From Chthoniobacteraceae bacterium (GTDB lineage: Bacteria > Verrucomicrobiota > Verrucomicrobiia > Chthoniobacterales > Chthoniobacteraceae): a stretch of 64,000 nt of DNA. Both the position numbers and the translations under genes were made by a program. Below the pieces are notes generated by a model that searched no databases, was not told the DNA's origin, and saw only the letters and a program-made list of their open reading frames with translations. Below, piece by piece: positions 56,040 to 63,898 of this stretch (positions within the stretch are counted from its first letter, which is position 1; the number at the start of each line of letters is the position of its first letter). Location of the stretch: assembly GCA_947471505.1 (NCBI GenBank), contig CANIWM010000014.1, positions 26,282 through 90,281 on the forward strand, given 5' to 3'.

Positions 56040-57059
56040 TTACCCGCGAAAGCCGAACTGCGCCCCCAAGGCGAGGCACTCCGCCAGCGGACGCAGCCCG
56101 CCCGTACACGTCTCATCGCTCAGATTCGCCGCCGCCGCGCACACGCCGTAGCGGAGCTGCTCCGCCATCGGGCGACCCTCGTGCCAGCCCAGCAACACGC
56201 CCGCCGCAAACGCATCGCCCGCGCCCGCCGCGCCCACGATGTAGCCGCTCGCAGGCAGCGCCACCGAGCCGTGCTCGTCCCATTTCCCATCGCGCCCAAG
56301 CGCCACGCCGCCATCGGGGAAATGGACCACCACCCGCTCGCGCACACCTGCATCCAGCAACTCCTGCATCGCCCTGCGCAGCTCCGTGCGGTCCAGTTTA
56401 CCCTCCGCCGTATGCACCTTCCGCCCCGTGCAGCGACCCGCCTCGAACTCGTTCATGATGCAGTAATCCACATACTTCAGCGTCGGCAGGACGATCTGCG
56501 GAAAGCGGTCGCTGTCCTCGCTCACACAGTCGATCGAAGTCTTCAGCCCCGCCGCACTCGCCGCCGCCAACACCTCCGCCGCCACCGTCCCGTGCGTGGC
56601 GCTCGGCCCGTCCAGACGGTCGAGCAACAGCAAATAGCCGAGGTGGAAAATACGCGCCTGCGTCTTGGAAAAATCGAAGTGCTCCGGCCCGAGCTGCGCA
56701 TTCGCCCCGCGAGCGTGGAAGAACGTCCGCCGCCCCGTGGACTGCACCGTCATCACATCCGTAAAGCTCGTCGGCGCATCCGCCGAGCGCAGCAGCGCCG
56801 CCGTATCGATGCCGTTCTTTTTGCACACGTCCACGATCCAGTCGCCCAGCTCGTCATTCCCCGCCAAGCCCGCCGCCGCCAGCGGGAACGAAGCACCCAT
56901 CAGCGCGATGTCCACGAGGATATTAAAGGGCGAGCCGCCCGTGCCTTTCGTCGTGGAGAGGATGTTCGCCAGCGTGTCTTGCTGCGGCCACACGTCGATG
57001 ATTTTGACTGCGTCAACGATCCAGTTGCCGCCTGCGAGGATGCCATTTCTGTTGCTCAT
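56040..57059 (-). CDS. PfkB/ribokinase-family sugar kinase
   Basis: Seen: 339 aa from the ATG at 57059. The ribokinase-fold N-terminus (GILAGGNWIVDAVKIIDVWP, then GGSPFNILVDIALMGA) is followed by the family C-terminal signature GAAGAGDAFAAGVLLG with catalytic Asp282. Known: PfkB kinases phosphorylate sugars or nucleosides. Upstream in-frame sequence to 57173 includes leader hairpins and is not protein-like, which supports this start. It is first gene of a three-gene minus-strand unit with the sulfatase and regulator, fitting a role in using the sugar released by the sulfatase. Confidence 0.88.
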   Translation of the reverse strand: MSNRNGILAGGNWIVDAVKIIDVWPQQDTLANILSTTKGTGGSPFNILVDIALMGASFPLAAAGLAGNDELGDWIVDVCKKNGIDTAALLRSADAPTSFTDVMTVQSTGRRTFFHARGANAQLGPEHFDFSKTQARIFHLGYLLLLDRLDGPSATHGTVAAEVLAAASAAGLKTSIDCVSEDSDRFPQIVLPTLKYVDYCIMNEFEAGRCTGRKVHTAEGKLDRTELRRAMQELLDAGVRERVVVHFPDGGVALGRDGKWDEHGSVALPASGYIVGAAGAGDAFAAGVLLGWHEGRPMAEQLRYGVCAAAANLSDETCTGGLRPLAECLALGAQFGFRG

Positions 57060-57113
57060 ATAAAAAGGCCGCACAGAGCATACGAAGAAGCCCGCCGTGT
57101 CCAGCGGGTTTCT

Positions 57114-57146
57114 CCCCGCAGCCGGTACGGAGAGCGGGGCTTTTTT
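57114..57146 (+). terminator. Terminator-like hairpin in the divergent pfkB/sigma gap
   Basis: CCCCGC (57114-57119) pairs with GCGGGG (57134-57139), with an inner CCG/CGG pair, followed by CTTTTTT. It is oriented to stop plus-strand transcription although no plus-strand gene lies just upstream, and it precedes the sigma factor start by 38 bp. Could be a leader attenuator or a barrier to antisense reading from the pfkB region. A second small hairpin CCCGC/GCGGG is at 57091-57108. Confidence 0.4.
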
Positions 57147-57184
57147 GTCGCGCTCCGAGTGCGGGGTGTGCATTTTCTGCGCGC

Positions 57185-57922
57185 ATGGATTCTATGCCGC
57201 AACTTTCTATGCGCTCGGGGCTTTTCCCTGCGACGCAGTGGACCGACGTGTTGAATGCTCGCGAAGCGGAGAGCGTGGAGGCTCGGGATGCGTTGGAGGC
57301 GCTGGCGTGTGCTTACTGGAAGCCGCTTTATATTTTCCTCCGGCAGCGCGGGGCGGGCGAAGACTCGGCGGCGGATTCGGTGCAGGGTTTTTTTGAGCAT
57401 CTGTTGGGGACAGACTTTTTGGCGAAGGTGCGGGTGCGGGAGGGGAAGTTTCGCACGTTTCTGCTGACGTCGTTCACGAACTGGCTGTCGAATGAACGCG
57501 CCGCCGCGAATGCCCAGAAGCGTGGCGGCGGGGCATGGCATGTGCCGATTGATGAAGTGGAGGAGCATTTCCGTGCGGGGTTGGTGGCGGTGGATGTGCC
57601 GCCGGAGGAGGCGTTCGACCGCGGCTGGGCGCGGAGTTTGGTGGAGCTGGTCGTCGCGGGGCTGGCGGCGGAGGCGGAGGCGGCGGGGCGCGATGCGCTT
57701 TTCGCGGCGCTGAAAGGAACGCTCTCGGGCGAGCCTCGAGGGGAGACGTATGCGGAACTCGGTGCGCGGCTGGGGATGAGCGAGGGGGCGATCAAAAAGG
57801 CGGTGTTCGATTTGCGCGGGCGATTTGGTGAGGCGTTGCGGGCTCATGTCCGGGGGACGGTGGAGAGCGATGCGGCGGTGGATGATGAGCTGCGGTATTT
57901 GATTCGGTTGCTTCGTTCGTAA
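57185..57922 (+). CDS. ECF-like RNA polymerase sigma factor
   Basis: Seen: 245 aa. A region-2-like segment (ACAYWKPLYIFLRQRGAGEDSAADSVQGFFEHLL, about 42-77) contains the Y-P-L-Y and A-D-D/S-x-x-Q-x-F-F features of extracytoplasmic sigma factors. A region-4 helix-turn-helix is at about 180-215 (TYAELGARLGMSEGAIKKAVFDLRGRF). The sequence is longer than minimal ECFs and resembles the sigma factors that neighbour Ser/Thr kinases in Verrucomicrobia and Planctomycetes. It is 28 bp upstream of such a kinase; the two likely form one unit in which kinase signalling affects the sigma factor. Confidence 0.85.
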   Translation: MDSMPQLSMRSGLFPATQWTDVLNAREAESVEARDALEALACAYWKPLYIFLRQRGAGEDSAADSVQGFFEHLLGTDFLAKVRVREGKFRTFLLTSFTNWLSNERAAANAQKRGGGAWHVPIDEVEEHFRAGLVAVDVPPEEAFDRGWARSLVELVVAGLAAEAEAAGRDALFAALKGTLSGEPRGETYAELGARLGMSEGAIKKAVFDLRGRFGEALRAHVRGTVESDAAVDDELRYLIRLLRS

Positions 57923-57950
57923 CCTTTCCACGGGAATCCGTTTTATCCAG

Positions 57951-60900
57951 ATGATGACAGACAAAAACCATTGCAGTGCGTGTGGCGCGTCGCTGGCCGT
58001 GGGCGAGGAGTGTGTGGCTTGCATGATGGAGCTGGCTTTCACCCGGCCTGCTGCGCCGCCGGTTGCGGATGCCGCGTTTGCTTCGTACACGCTGCGCAGG
58101 GAGATCGCGTCGGGCGGGATGGGTGTGGTGTATGAGGCGTGGCAGCCTGCGGCGAAGCGCACGGTGGCGCTGAAGGTGATGCGCGGGGCGGCGTTTGCGG
58201 GGGCGGATAAGACGGCGCGTTTCCGCACGGAGGCGGCGGCGTGCGCGCAGCTTGAGCATCCGAACATCGTGCCGATTTACGAGGTGGGTGAGGAAAACGG
58301 GGTGCCGTTCTTCACGATGAAGCTCATCGAGGGCGGCAGTCTGGCGGACCGCCTGAAGCAAGGCCCGCTGCCGGTGCGCGAGGCTGCGGCGATGATGGTG
58401 AAAATTGCGCGCGCTGTTGCATTCGCCCACGAGCGCGGCGTGTTGCATCGCGATTTGAAGCCGGGGAATATCCTGCTGGATGCAGCGGGCGAGCCGTTGC
58501 TGACGGACTTCGGCCTCGCGAAACTCGCGGACACCGACAGCCAGCTCACCGTTACGAATGCGCAGTTGGGCACGCCCCACTACATGTCGCCGGAGCAGGC
58601 GGCCGGGCGTGCTCGCGACATCTCGGCGGCGAGCGATGTGTGGGCGCTGGGCGTTGTCTTTTACCAGATGCTCAGCGGAAGGCTGCCGTTTGTCGGGGAG
58701 AGCGCGGCGGCGGTGCTGAAGCAGGTGATGGAGAGCGAGACTCCCAGTCTCTATGGACGGCATGGACGTGATGGACGTGATGGACAGCCGATTGGAGTCC
58801 ATGCCGTCCATGCCGTCCATCCTGTCCATATCTCCCCCGACCTCTCCACCATCGTCGCGCGCTGCCTCGAAAAAGACCCGGCGCGCAGGCTCGCCAGCGC
58901 GGGCTTTCTTGCGGACGAGCTGGGCCGCTGGCTGCGCGGCGAGCCGATCCGCTCGCGACCCGTCACCACGGGCGAGCGTGCTTGGAAATGGGTGCGGCGG
59001 CATCCGTGGCCGGTTGCGGCTTGCGTGGCTGCGATGGTTGCGGCGGCGGCGGTGGTTTTTGCGATGCTCCCGCAGCCACCCGTCGCTCCACAGCCTGCGC
59101 CGGTGAACCTCCGCCGCGCTTTGCCGGGCGAGGAGCCGGGGCTGGTGCGGACGATGACTTTTGGGCCGGATGGCTGGGTGTATTGCACGTCGCGGCAGGG
59201 CGGGAAGTTCGGCCTCGGCTGCCTGTTCCGGCTGCGGCTCGACAATCCCGACGACCCGGAAATCCTCGCGCACTGGTGCGGCGACACACCGAAGCCCGGC
59301 GGCGTCATCGGGCAAAATGCGAACTCCACTTTGACGCCCGGCGGCGACGGCTCGCTTTACGGCACCACGGCGACGGGCGGTCTGAAAAACGCGGGCACAC
59401 TTTACCGCGTCGCGCCGGATGGCTCGGTCGAGCAACTCCGCGACTTCGCCGACGCGGCGACGGGATACGGCCCGAATGTCTTGCGGCTGCATTCCGACGG
59501 CTGGCTGTGGGGCGGGCTGCGCGAGGGCTGCGCGGCGGGGAAAGGCGGCGTCTTCCGGTTTCATCCCGCGACCCGGCGTTACGAACTCGTCTTTTCCATC
59601 GGCGCAGAAACGCCGGGCCGCACCGTGCGGGAAGTCGTGGAGGTCCGGCCCGGTTTCCGCGTGTTCTTCGGCGGCTTTCACTCCAGCGGAAACCAGCGCG
59701 TGCGCGCCGTCCTCTTCGGCATGGAGGGGACCGCCGCGCCCCGGCCCATCTATACCTTTCCCGAGAGCGAGCACAGCTACTCCGGCAGCGTTTTCAGTAA
59801 CTTCGCAGTTGGTCCCGATGGGAAGCTCTACTTCACTTGCTCCGAGGACGGCGCGAGCAAATGCGGCACGCTCCAGCGCATCGCACTCGATGGTTCGAAG
59901 CCCGAGGTTTTGCACGAATTCCACGGACCGGATGGTGCCCAGCCGTCTTTCAACGCTCCCCCGGTGATTCTTCCCAACGGCACCATCTGCGGAGCCACCA
60001 ATCAAGGCGGCCAATACAGCCAGGGCGTCGTCTTTGCGTTCACACCGAAGGACGGAAAGGGCGACCTCAGCGTGCTCGCCAATATCCAGCACGACCAGGA
60101 GCCCACCACGCAGTACCTCGCTCCCGACGGCTTGCTCTACGGCACACTCACGGGCGACCGCAACTCCATGCTCTACCGCTGCAACCCGGCGCGGCAAAAC
60201 TCCATGGAGGCTCTCATCTCCTACCCAAGGCCCGCGCCCAAGCCCGGACCCGGCGCGCCCGGCGTCCCATCCCGGCTCATCGCTGCGGCAGACGGCACCT
60301 TTTACGGAGTCTGCGCGGATGGCGGGAAGCACGGCCACGGCGCATTGTTCCGCTGGAAAGAAGGCGGCCCTATCTCGACCCTCGCCGACTTCACCGGGAC
60401 CGACGGCGCGATGCCCGGCTCCCACCCCGTCGGCCAGCTCGCCCTCGCTAGCGACGACGCCCTTTACGGCCTCACCGAATACGGAGGCCCAAAGCACACC
60501 GGCACCGTCTTTCGCCACCATCTACCGAGCGGAAAACACACCGTTCTCGCCACCTTCTACGGCATCGAACAAAGCTACCAATCCGCCGGCATGGTCACCG
60601 GAAAAGACGGCGCACTCTACGGCACCATCTCCATCGGCGGCGCCACCGGCTGCGGCACCATTTTTCGCATCCACCCCGAGCGCGAAGGCCGCAGCGCCCG
60701 CTACGAGCAACTCGCTGAATTCACCGGCACCAGCGGCCTCCTGCCCGGCAACGAAGCAGGCCCGCTCAGCCCCGGCGGCGACGGTGCCTTTTACGGCGTC
60801 ACCCGCACCGGCGGAGAAAGCTCCCACGGAGCCATCTTCCGAGTCGGCCCCGACGGCACCATCTCCAGCCTCGGCTCCATGCGATTGGAGGGCGACTTCC

Positions 60901-61334
60901 CTGCCACCCACGGCCTCCTCGCCCCCGGCCCCGATGGATGGCTCTACGGCCTCCCCCGCACCGGGAAAAACTGCTCACTCTTTCGCATCCACCCGCAGAC
61001 CAGAGCCGTCGAGCCCATCACCTCCCGCGGTTTCGGCTGGGGCAACTGGGGCTGGGGCGGGCTCGTCTCCGATGGCGCAGGCGGCTTCCTCACCGTAAGT
61101 GCCAACCTCAACGGCAAAGGCGGCATCACCCAGTTCCGGCCCGACGGGATCTTCCGCCACGGCCCCTCCTTCACCGGCAAAGCTGGCAAACTCCCCGGTG
61201 CAAAACCCGAGCACGAACTCATCGCAGTCGGCGACCGATTCTACGGCGTCTGCCCCAGCGGCGGAGCCAACGACCGCGGCGTTATCTACCGGTTCAAAGT
61301 GGGCGAGGCGGCGGAGACCGTGGCGGAGTTTTAG
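57951..61334 (+). CDS. Membrane Ser/Thr protein kinase with GloVer-repeat sensor region
   Basis: Seen: 1127 aa. Zinc-ribbon-like Cys pairs (C8, C11, C21, C24); Hanks-type kinase domain about 46-330 with IASGGMGVVYEA loop, Lys75 (VALKV), HRDLKPGN (Asp168), DFG (Asp186) and the GTPHYMSPEQ activation segment; one membrane helix about 353-373; then about eight GloVer-type repeats to the end (such as YGTTATGGLKNAGTLYRV and YGTISIGGATGCGTIFRI). Residues about 268-293 are an odd G-R-D and V-H-A repeat encoded by a palindromic DNA insertion (58752-58830) between kinase subdomains. Inferred: a periplasmic or surface-exposed sensor coupled to an inner kinase; partner sigma factor lies just upstream. 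Confidence 0.9.
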   Translation: MMTDKNHCSACGASLAVGEECVACMMELAFTRPAAPPVADAAFASYTLRREIASGGMGVVYEAWQPAAKRTVALKVMRGAAFAGADKTARFRTEAAACAQLEHPNIVPIYEVGEENGVPFFTMKLIEGGSLADRLKQGPLPVREAAAMMVKIARAVAFAHERGVLHRDLKPGNILLDAAGEPLLTDFGLAKLADTDSQLTVTNAQLGTPHYMSPEQAAGRARDISAASDVWALGVVFYQMLSGRLPFVGESAAAVLKQVMESETPSLYGRHGRDGRDGQPIGVHAVHAVHPVHISPDLSTIVARCLEKDPARRLASAGFLADELGRWLRGEPIRSRPVTTGERAWKWVRRHPWPVAACVAAMVAAAAVVFAMLPQPPVAPQPAPVNLRRALPGEEPGLVRTMTFGPDGWVYCTSRQGGKFGLGCLFRLRLDNPDDPEILAHWCGDTPKPGGVIGQNANSTLTPGGDGSLYGTTATGGLKNAGTLYRVAPDGSVEQLRDFADAATGYGPNVLRLHSDGWLWGGLREGCAAGKGGVFRFHPATRRYELVFSIGAETPGRTVREVVEVRPGFRVFFGGFHSSGNQRVRAVLFGMEGTAAPRPIYTFPESEHSYSGSVFSNFAVGPDGKLYFTCSEDGASKCGTLQRIALDGSKPEVLHEFHGPDGAQPSFNAPPVILPNGTICGATNQGGQYSQGVVFAFTPKDGKGDLSVLANIQHDQEPTTQYLAPDGLLYGTLTGDRNSMLYRCNPARQNSMEALISYPRPAPKPGPGAPGVPSRLIAAADGTFYGVCADGGKHGHGALFRWKEGGPISTLADFTGTDGAMPGSHPVGQLALASDDALYGLTEYGGPKHTGTVFRHHLPSGKHTVLATFYGIEQSYQSAGMVTGKDGALYGTISIGGATGCGTIFRIHPEREGRSARYEQLAEFTGTSGLLPGNEAGPLSPGGDGAFYGVTRTGGESSHGAIFRVGPDGTISSLGSMRLEGDFPATHGLLAPGPDGWLYGLPRTGKNCSLFRIHPQTRAVEPITSRGFGWGNWGWGGLVSDGAGGFLTVSANLNGKGGITQFRPDGIFRHGPSFTGKAGKLPGAKPEHELIAVGDRFYGVCPSGGANDRGVIYRFKVGEAAETVAEF
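58752..58830. repeat. Palindromic 9-bp-repeat element inside the kinase gene
   Basis: The left arm 58752-58785 is built of four GGAC-containing 9-bp steps (core ATGGACGTG type). The right arm 58797-58830 consists of the inverse steps (core GTCCATGCC type). The arms are reverse complements in all GTCCAT blocks and differ only in the variable triplets; the loop is 11 bp. Inserted in frame, adding about 26 codons. See the finding. Confidence 0.8.
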
Positions 61335-61343
61335 AGAGGGCGC

Positions 61344-61524
61344 GACCTTGTAGTGCGGCGGGAAGTGAGGAACGAACGCCACGCCGCCTTCACAAGCCGT
61401 GCGACGATTCCAGACTACCGGGCGCTCGCGACCTCCGCCAAAACCCCATGCGCCAGTCGCAGGGCGCGGCGCTTACAAGGCGGTGTCGCGCTCGTTCCTC
61501 GCTTGCCACCGCACTACAAGGTCG
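61344..61524. mobile_element. MITE-like palindromic element
   Basis: Arms 61344-61390 and 61478-61524 are 47-bp inverted repeats, identical at 41 of 47 positions (outer core GACCTTGTAGTGCGG, inner core CCGCCTT). The 87-bp centre carries a further TGCGAC/GTCGCA pair and no open frame of note. It begins 10 bp after the kinase stop. Interpreted as a non-autonomous mobile element or large hairpin; no transposase nearby and no certain target duplication was found. Confidence 0.65.
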
Positions 61525-61568
61525 TCTCCCGCTTCGTCGGTCCGCAGCTCATGTTCGAATGCCGACAA

Positions 61569-61907
61569 CCCCCATAGACAACACCGAGATCCTGCCTAGA
61601 CGCGACCCTCAACCACGCTGGTTGTCGCCGTCAACCATGCTGGTTATCTCCGTGAACCAAGCTGGTTGTCGCCGTGAACCATGCTGGTTGTAGCCGCCAA
61701 CCATGCTGGTTGTAGCCGCCAACCATGCTGGTTGTAGCCGCCAACCATGCTGGTTATCGCCGTCAACCATGCTGGTTGTCGCCGTGAACCATGCTGGTTG
61801 TCGCCGTGAACCATGCTGGTTGTCGCCGTGAACCATGCTGGTTGTCGCCGTGAACCAAGCTGGCTATTGCCGTCAACCATGCTGGTTGTCGCCGTCGTCT
61901 ATGGGGG
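61569..61907. repeat. Inverted boundary repeats around the 22-bp array
   Basis: CCCCCATAGAC at 61569-61579 is exactly repeated in inverse orientation at 61897-61907 (GTCTATGGGGG), with weaker similarity outward (CGACAA against TGTTGCC). The pair encloses the 22-bp palindrome array, suggesting a bounded unit. Confidence 0.55.
61611..61896. repeat. Array of 13 tandem 22-bp palindromic repeats
   Basis: Thirteen contiguous 22-bp units with no spacers, from 61611 to 61896. Each unit is a 13-bp palindrome AACCA-NGC-TGGTT (loop usually TGC, twice AGC, once CGC; unit 12 has TGGCT in place of TGGTT) followed by a 9-bp linker. Linker types: GTCGCCGTG or GTC at its end in most units, GTAGCCGCC in units 4-6, ATCGCCGTC in unit 7. 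Open frames on either strand across the array arise from the repeat and are not credible genes. The rest of 61525-62009 shows no gene. Confidence 0.9.
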
Positions 61908-62009
61908 GTGTTGCCGCCTCCTCATCCCTCGTCCGATGCTTTTCCCAGAAAAAGTTTAGTCCCCCAGTAACCTTCGAAAAAAAATCCTGTGTATCCCGCA
62001 TGAACAAGC

Positions 62010-63866
62010 ATGAAACTCATGAAAACAACCAAGACAACTGCCGCGCTCCTGCGCGGCATCCAACGCGGCGTCACTGCCGCACGGTCGGTCCGTAGGGCCG
62101 CCACCAACACACTCGCAGCATGCACTCTGCTGCTCTTCGCACTCACGCCTAGCGCACAGGCCGACGCTACGGTGACCACTCTGGCGGGCTCCGCAGGGGA
62201 ATCCGGCACCGAGGATGGCACGGGCAGCGCGGCGCGGTTTTTCTCTCCCAGCGGCGTGGCCACGGACAGCAGCGGGAACGTCTATGTTGCGGATAACAGT
62301 AACCACACGATCCGCAAAGTGACGCCCGGCGGTGTAGTGACGACCATCGCGGGCTCCGCAGGAAGCAGCGGCACCGCGGATGGCACGGGCAGCGCGGCGC
62401 GCTTTTTCTTCCCTAATAGCACGGCCGTGGACAGCGGTGGGAACGTCTACGTCGCGGATACCGGTAACCACACGATCCGCAAAGTGACGCCCAGCGGCGA
62501 GGTGACCACCATCGCGGGCTTCGCAAGAAGCAGCGGCAATGCGGATGGCACGGGCAGCGCGGCGCGCTTTAACACTCCAATTGGCGTGGCAGTGGACAGC
62601 AGCGGGAACGTCTATGTCGGGGACCGCAATAACCACACGATCCGCAAAGTGACACCCGGCGGTGTGGTGACCACCCTCGCGGGCTCCGCAGGAAGCAGCG
62701 GCAACGCGGATGGCACGGGCAGTGCGGCGCGGTTTAACAGTCCCAGAGGCGTGACCGTGGACAGCAGCGGGAACGTCTATGTCGCGGATCGAAATAACCA
62801 CACGATCCGCAAAGTGACGCCCGGCGGTGTGGTGACCACCCTCGCGGGCTCCGCAGGAAGCAGCGGCAGTGCGGATGGCGCGGGCAGCGCGGCGCGGTTT
62901 AGCTTCCCCAATGGCACGGCAGTGGACAGCAGCGGGAACGTTTATGTCGCGGATATAAATAACTACACGATCCGCAAAGTGACGCCCGGCGGTGTGGTGA
63001 CCACCCTCGCGGGCTCCGCAGGGAGCCGAGGCATCGAGGATGGCACGGCCAGCGCGGCGCGGTTTTTCGCCCCCAATGGCACGGCCGTGGACAGCGACGG
63101 GAACGTCTATGTCGCGGATGTCGCTAGCCAGACGATCCGCAAAGTGACGCTCGACGCAGTGGTGACGCCCAATTCCGCACCGACGGACATCGCGCTTTCT
63201 GCGAATTCGATTGATGAGAACAATGCGCCCGGAGCGACCATCGGCACGCTTTCGGCGACGGACCCGAATTCGTCGGACACGCACACGTTTGCCTTTGCAG
63301 GCGGAGCGGACGACGGTGCGTTCACCATCACAGGAAGCACGCTGAGCATCAATGGCAGCGCGGACTTTGAGACAAAGAGCAGCTACAGCATCCGCATCCG
63401 CGCGACGGACAGCGGGGCCGGGAACCTGACGTTTGAGAAAAACTTCGCGGTGACGATTAACGATGTAACCATCCCGCAGATCATCAACTTCGCAGCGCTC
63501 GGCGGGAAGACTCTCGGTGATGCACCGTTCAATGTATCCGCGACGGGCGGAGCGAGCGGGCAGCCCGTGACCTTCAGCATCGTGAGTGGTCCGGCAACCA
63601 TCGCAGGCAACACCGTGACCCTCACTGGCGCAGGCGATGTGACAGTGCGCGCTTCGCAGGCTGGCAATGCAGACTACTTCGCAGCGACAGACGTGGAGGA
63701 GACGTTCAATGTGGCGCAGGCCGGGCAGACGATCGCGTTTGGCCCGCTCGGTGGGAAGACATTCGGCGACGCGCCATTCGCAGTATCCGCTACGGGCGGA
63801 GCGAGCGGGCAGTCGGTGACATTCAGCATCTTCAGCGGCCCCGCGACCATCGCGGGCAGTCGGTGA
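62010..63866 (+). CDS. Secreted NHL/cadherin/Ig-like repeat protein, frame broken by a duplication
   Basis: Seen: 618 aa as it stands; starts at ATG 62010 or 62019. Long n-region then a hydrophobic signal core (LAACTLLLFALTPSAQA). Six tandem NHL repeats of 55 residues each (DNA 62172-63161, 165-bp period; cores DSSGNVYVAD and HTIRKVTPGG). Next a cadherin-like domain (PTDIALSANSIDENNAPGA). Then Ig-like repeats (GGKTLGDAPFNVSATGGASG, VRASQAGNADY). The second such repeat is cut at a TGA at 63864-63866 because of a 47-bp tandem duplication. Removing one copy restores the frame through to the window end. Inferred: a large exported repeat protein, now truncated, switchable, or affected by an assembly error. 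Confidence 0.8.
   Translation: MKLMKTTKTTAALLRGIQRGVTAARSVRRAATNTLAACTLLLFALTPSAQADATVTTLAGSAGESGTEDGTGSAARFFSPSGVATDSSGNVYVADNSNHTIRKVTPGGVVTTIAGSAGSSGTADGTGSAARFFFPNSTAVDSGGNVYVADTGNHTIRKVTPSGEVTTIAGFARSSGNADGTGSAARFNTPIGVAVDSSGNVYVGDRNNHTIRKVTPGGVVTTLAGSAGSSGNADGTGSAARFNSPRGVTVDSSGNVYVADRNNHTIRKVTPGGVVTTLAGSAGSSGSADGAGSAARFSFPNGTAVDSSGNVYVADINNYTIRKVTPGGVVTTLAGSAGSRGIEDGTASAARFFAPNGTAVDSDGNVYVADVASQTIRKVTLDAVVTPNSAPTDIALSANSIDENNAPGATIGTLSATDPNSSDTHTFAFAGGADDGAFTITGSTLSINGSADFETKSSYSIRIRATDSGAGNLTFEKNFAVTINDVTIPQIINFAALGGKTLGDAPFNVSATGGASGQPVTFSIVSGPATIAGNTVTLTGAGDVTVRASQAGNADYFAATDVEETFNVAQAGQTIAFGPLGGKTFGDAPFAVSATGGASGQSVTFSIFSGPATIAGSR
62172..63161 (+). repeat. Six tandem 165-bp NHL repeats
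   Basis: Units begin at 62172 and 62337 and continue at 165-bp spacing to 63161, each coding VTT-(L/I)-AG ... DG-x-GSAARF ... GNVYV-x-D ... TIRKVT. Nucleotide identity between units is high, giving a recombination-prone tract. Confidence 0.85.
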
Positions 63867-63898
63867 CATTCAGCATCTTCAGCGGCCCCGCGACCATC
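63805..63898 (+). repeat. 47-bp direct tandem duplication in the NHL gene
   Basis: Copies 63805-63851 and 63852-63898 are identical, each starting GCGGGCAGTCGG and ending GCGACCATC. As 47 is not a multiple of three, the second copy shifts the frame and introduces the stop at 63864-63866. After the duplication the correct frame resumes at 63899 and stays open to 64000 (AGNTVTITGVGDVTVRASQ). Confidence 0.92.

Noticed and set aside
54990..57254. A 754-codon plus-strand open frame opposite the sulfatase and pfkB genes
   Set aside because: Arg/His/Pro-rich shadow of well-supported minus-strand genes with clear catalytic motifs.
57792..60521. A 909-codon minus-strand open frame opposite the kinase
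   Set aside because: Antisense shadow; the plus strand has intact kinase motifs and GloVer repeats.
61609..61880. Minus-strand open frames across the 22-bp array as short repetitive proteins
   Set aside because: They arise because three 22-bp units lack stops in those frames; composition is set by the repeat, there is no start context and no known family.
61611..61896. CRISPR array
   Set aside because: The 22-bp units are contiguous with no unique spacers, and no cas genes are in the window.
61956..63869. Minus-strand open frame opposite the NHL gene
   Set aside because: Repeats of the antisense of NHL units; no domain, and the sense strand has a signal peptide and known repeats.
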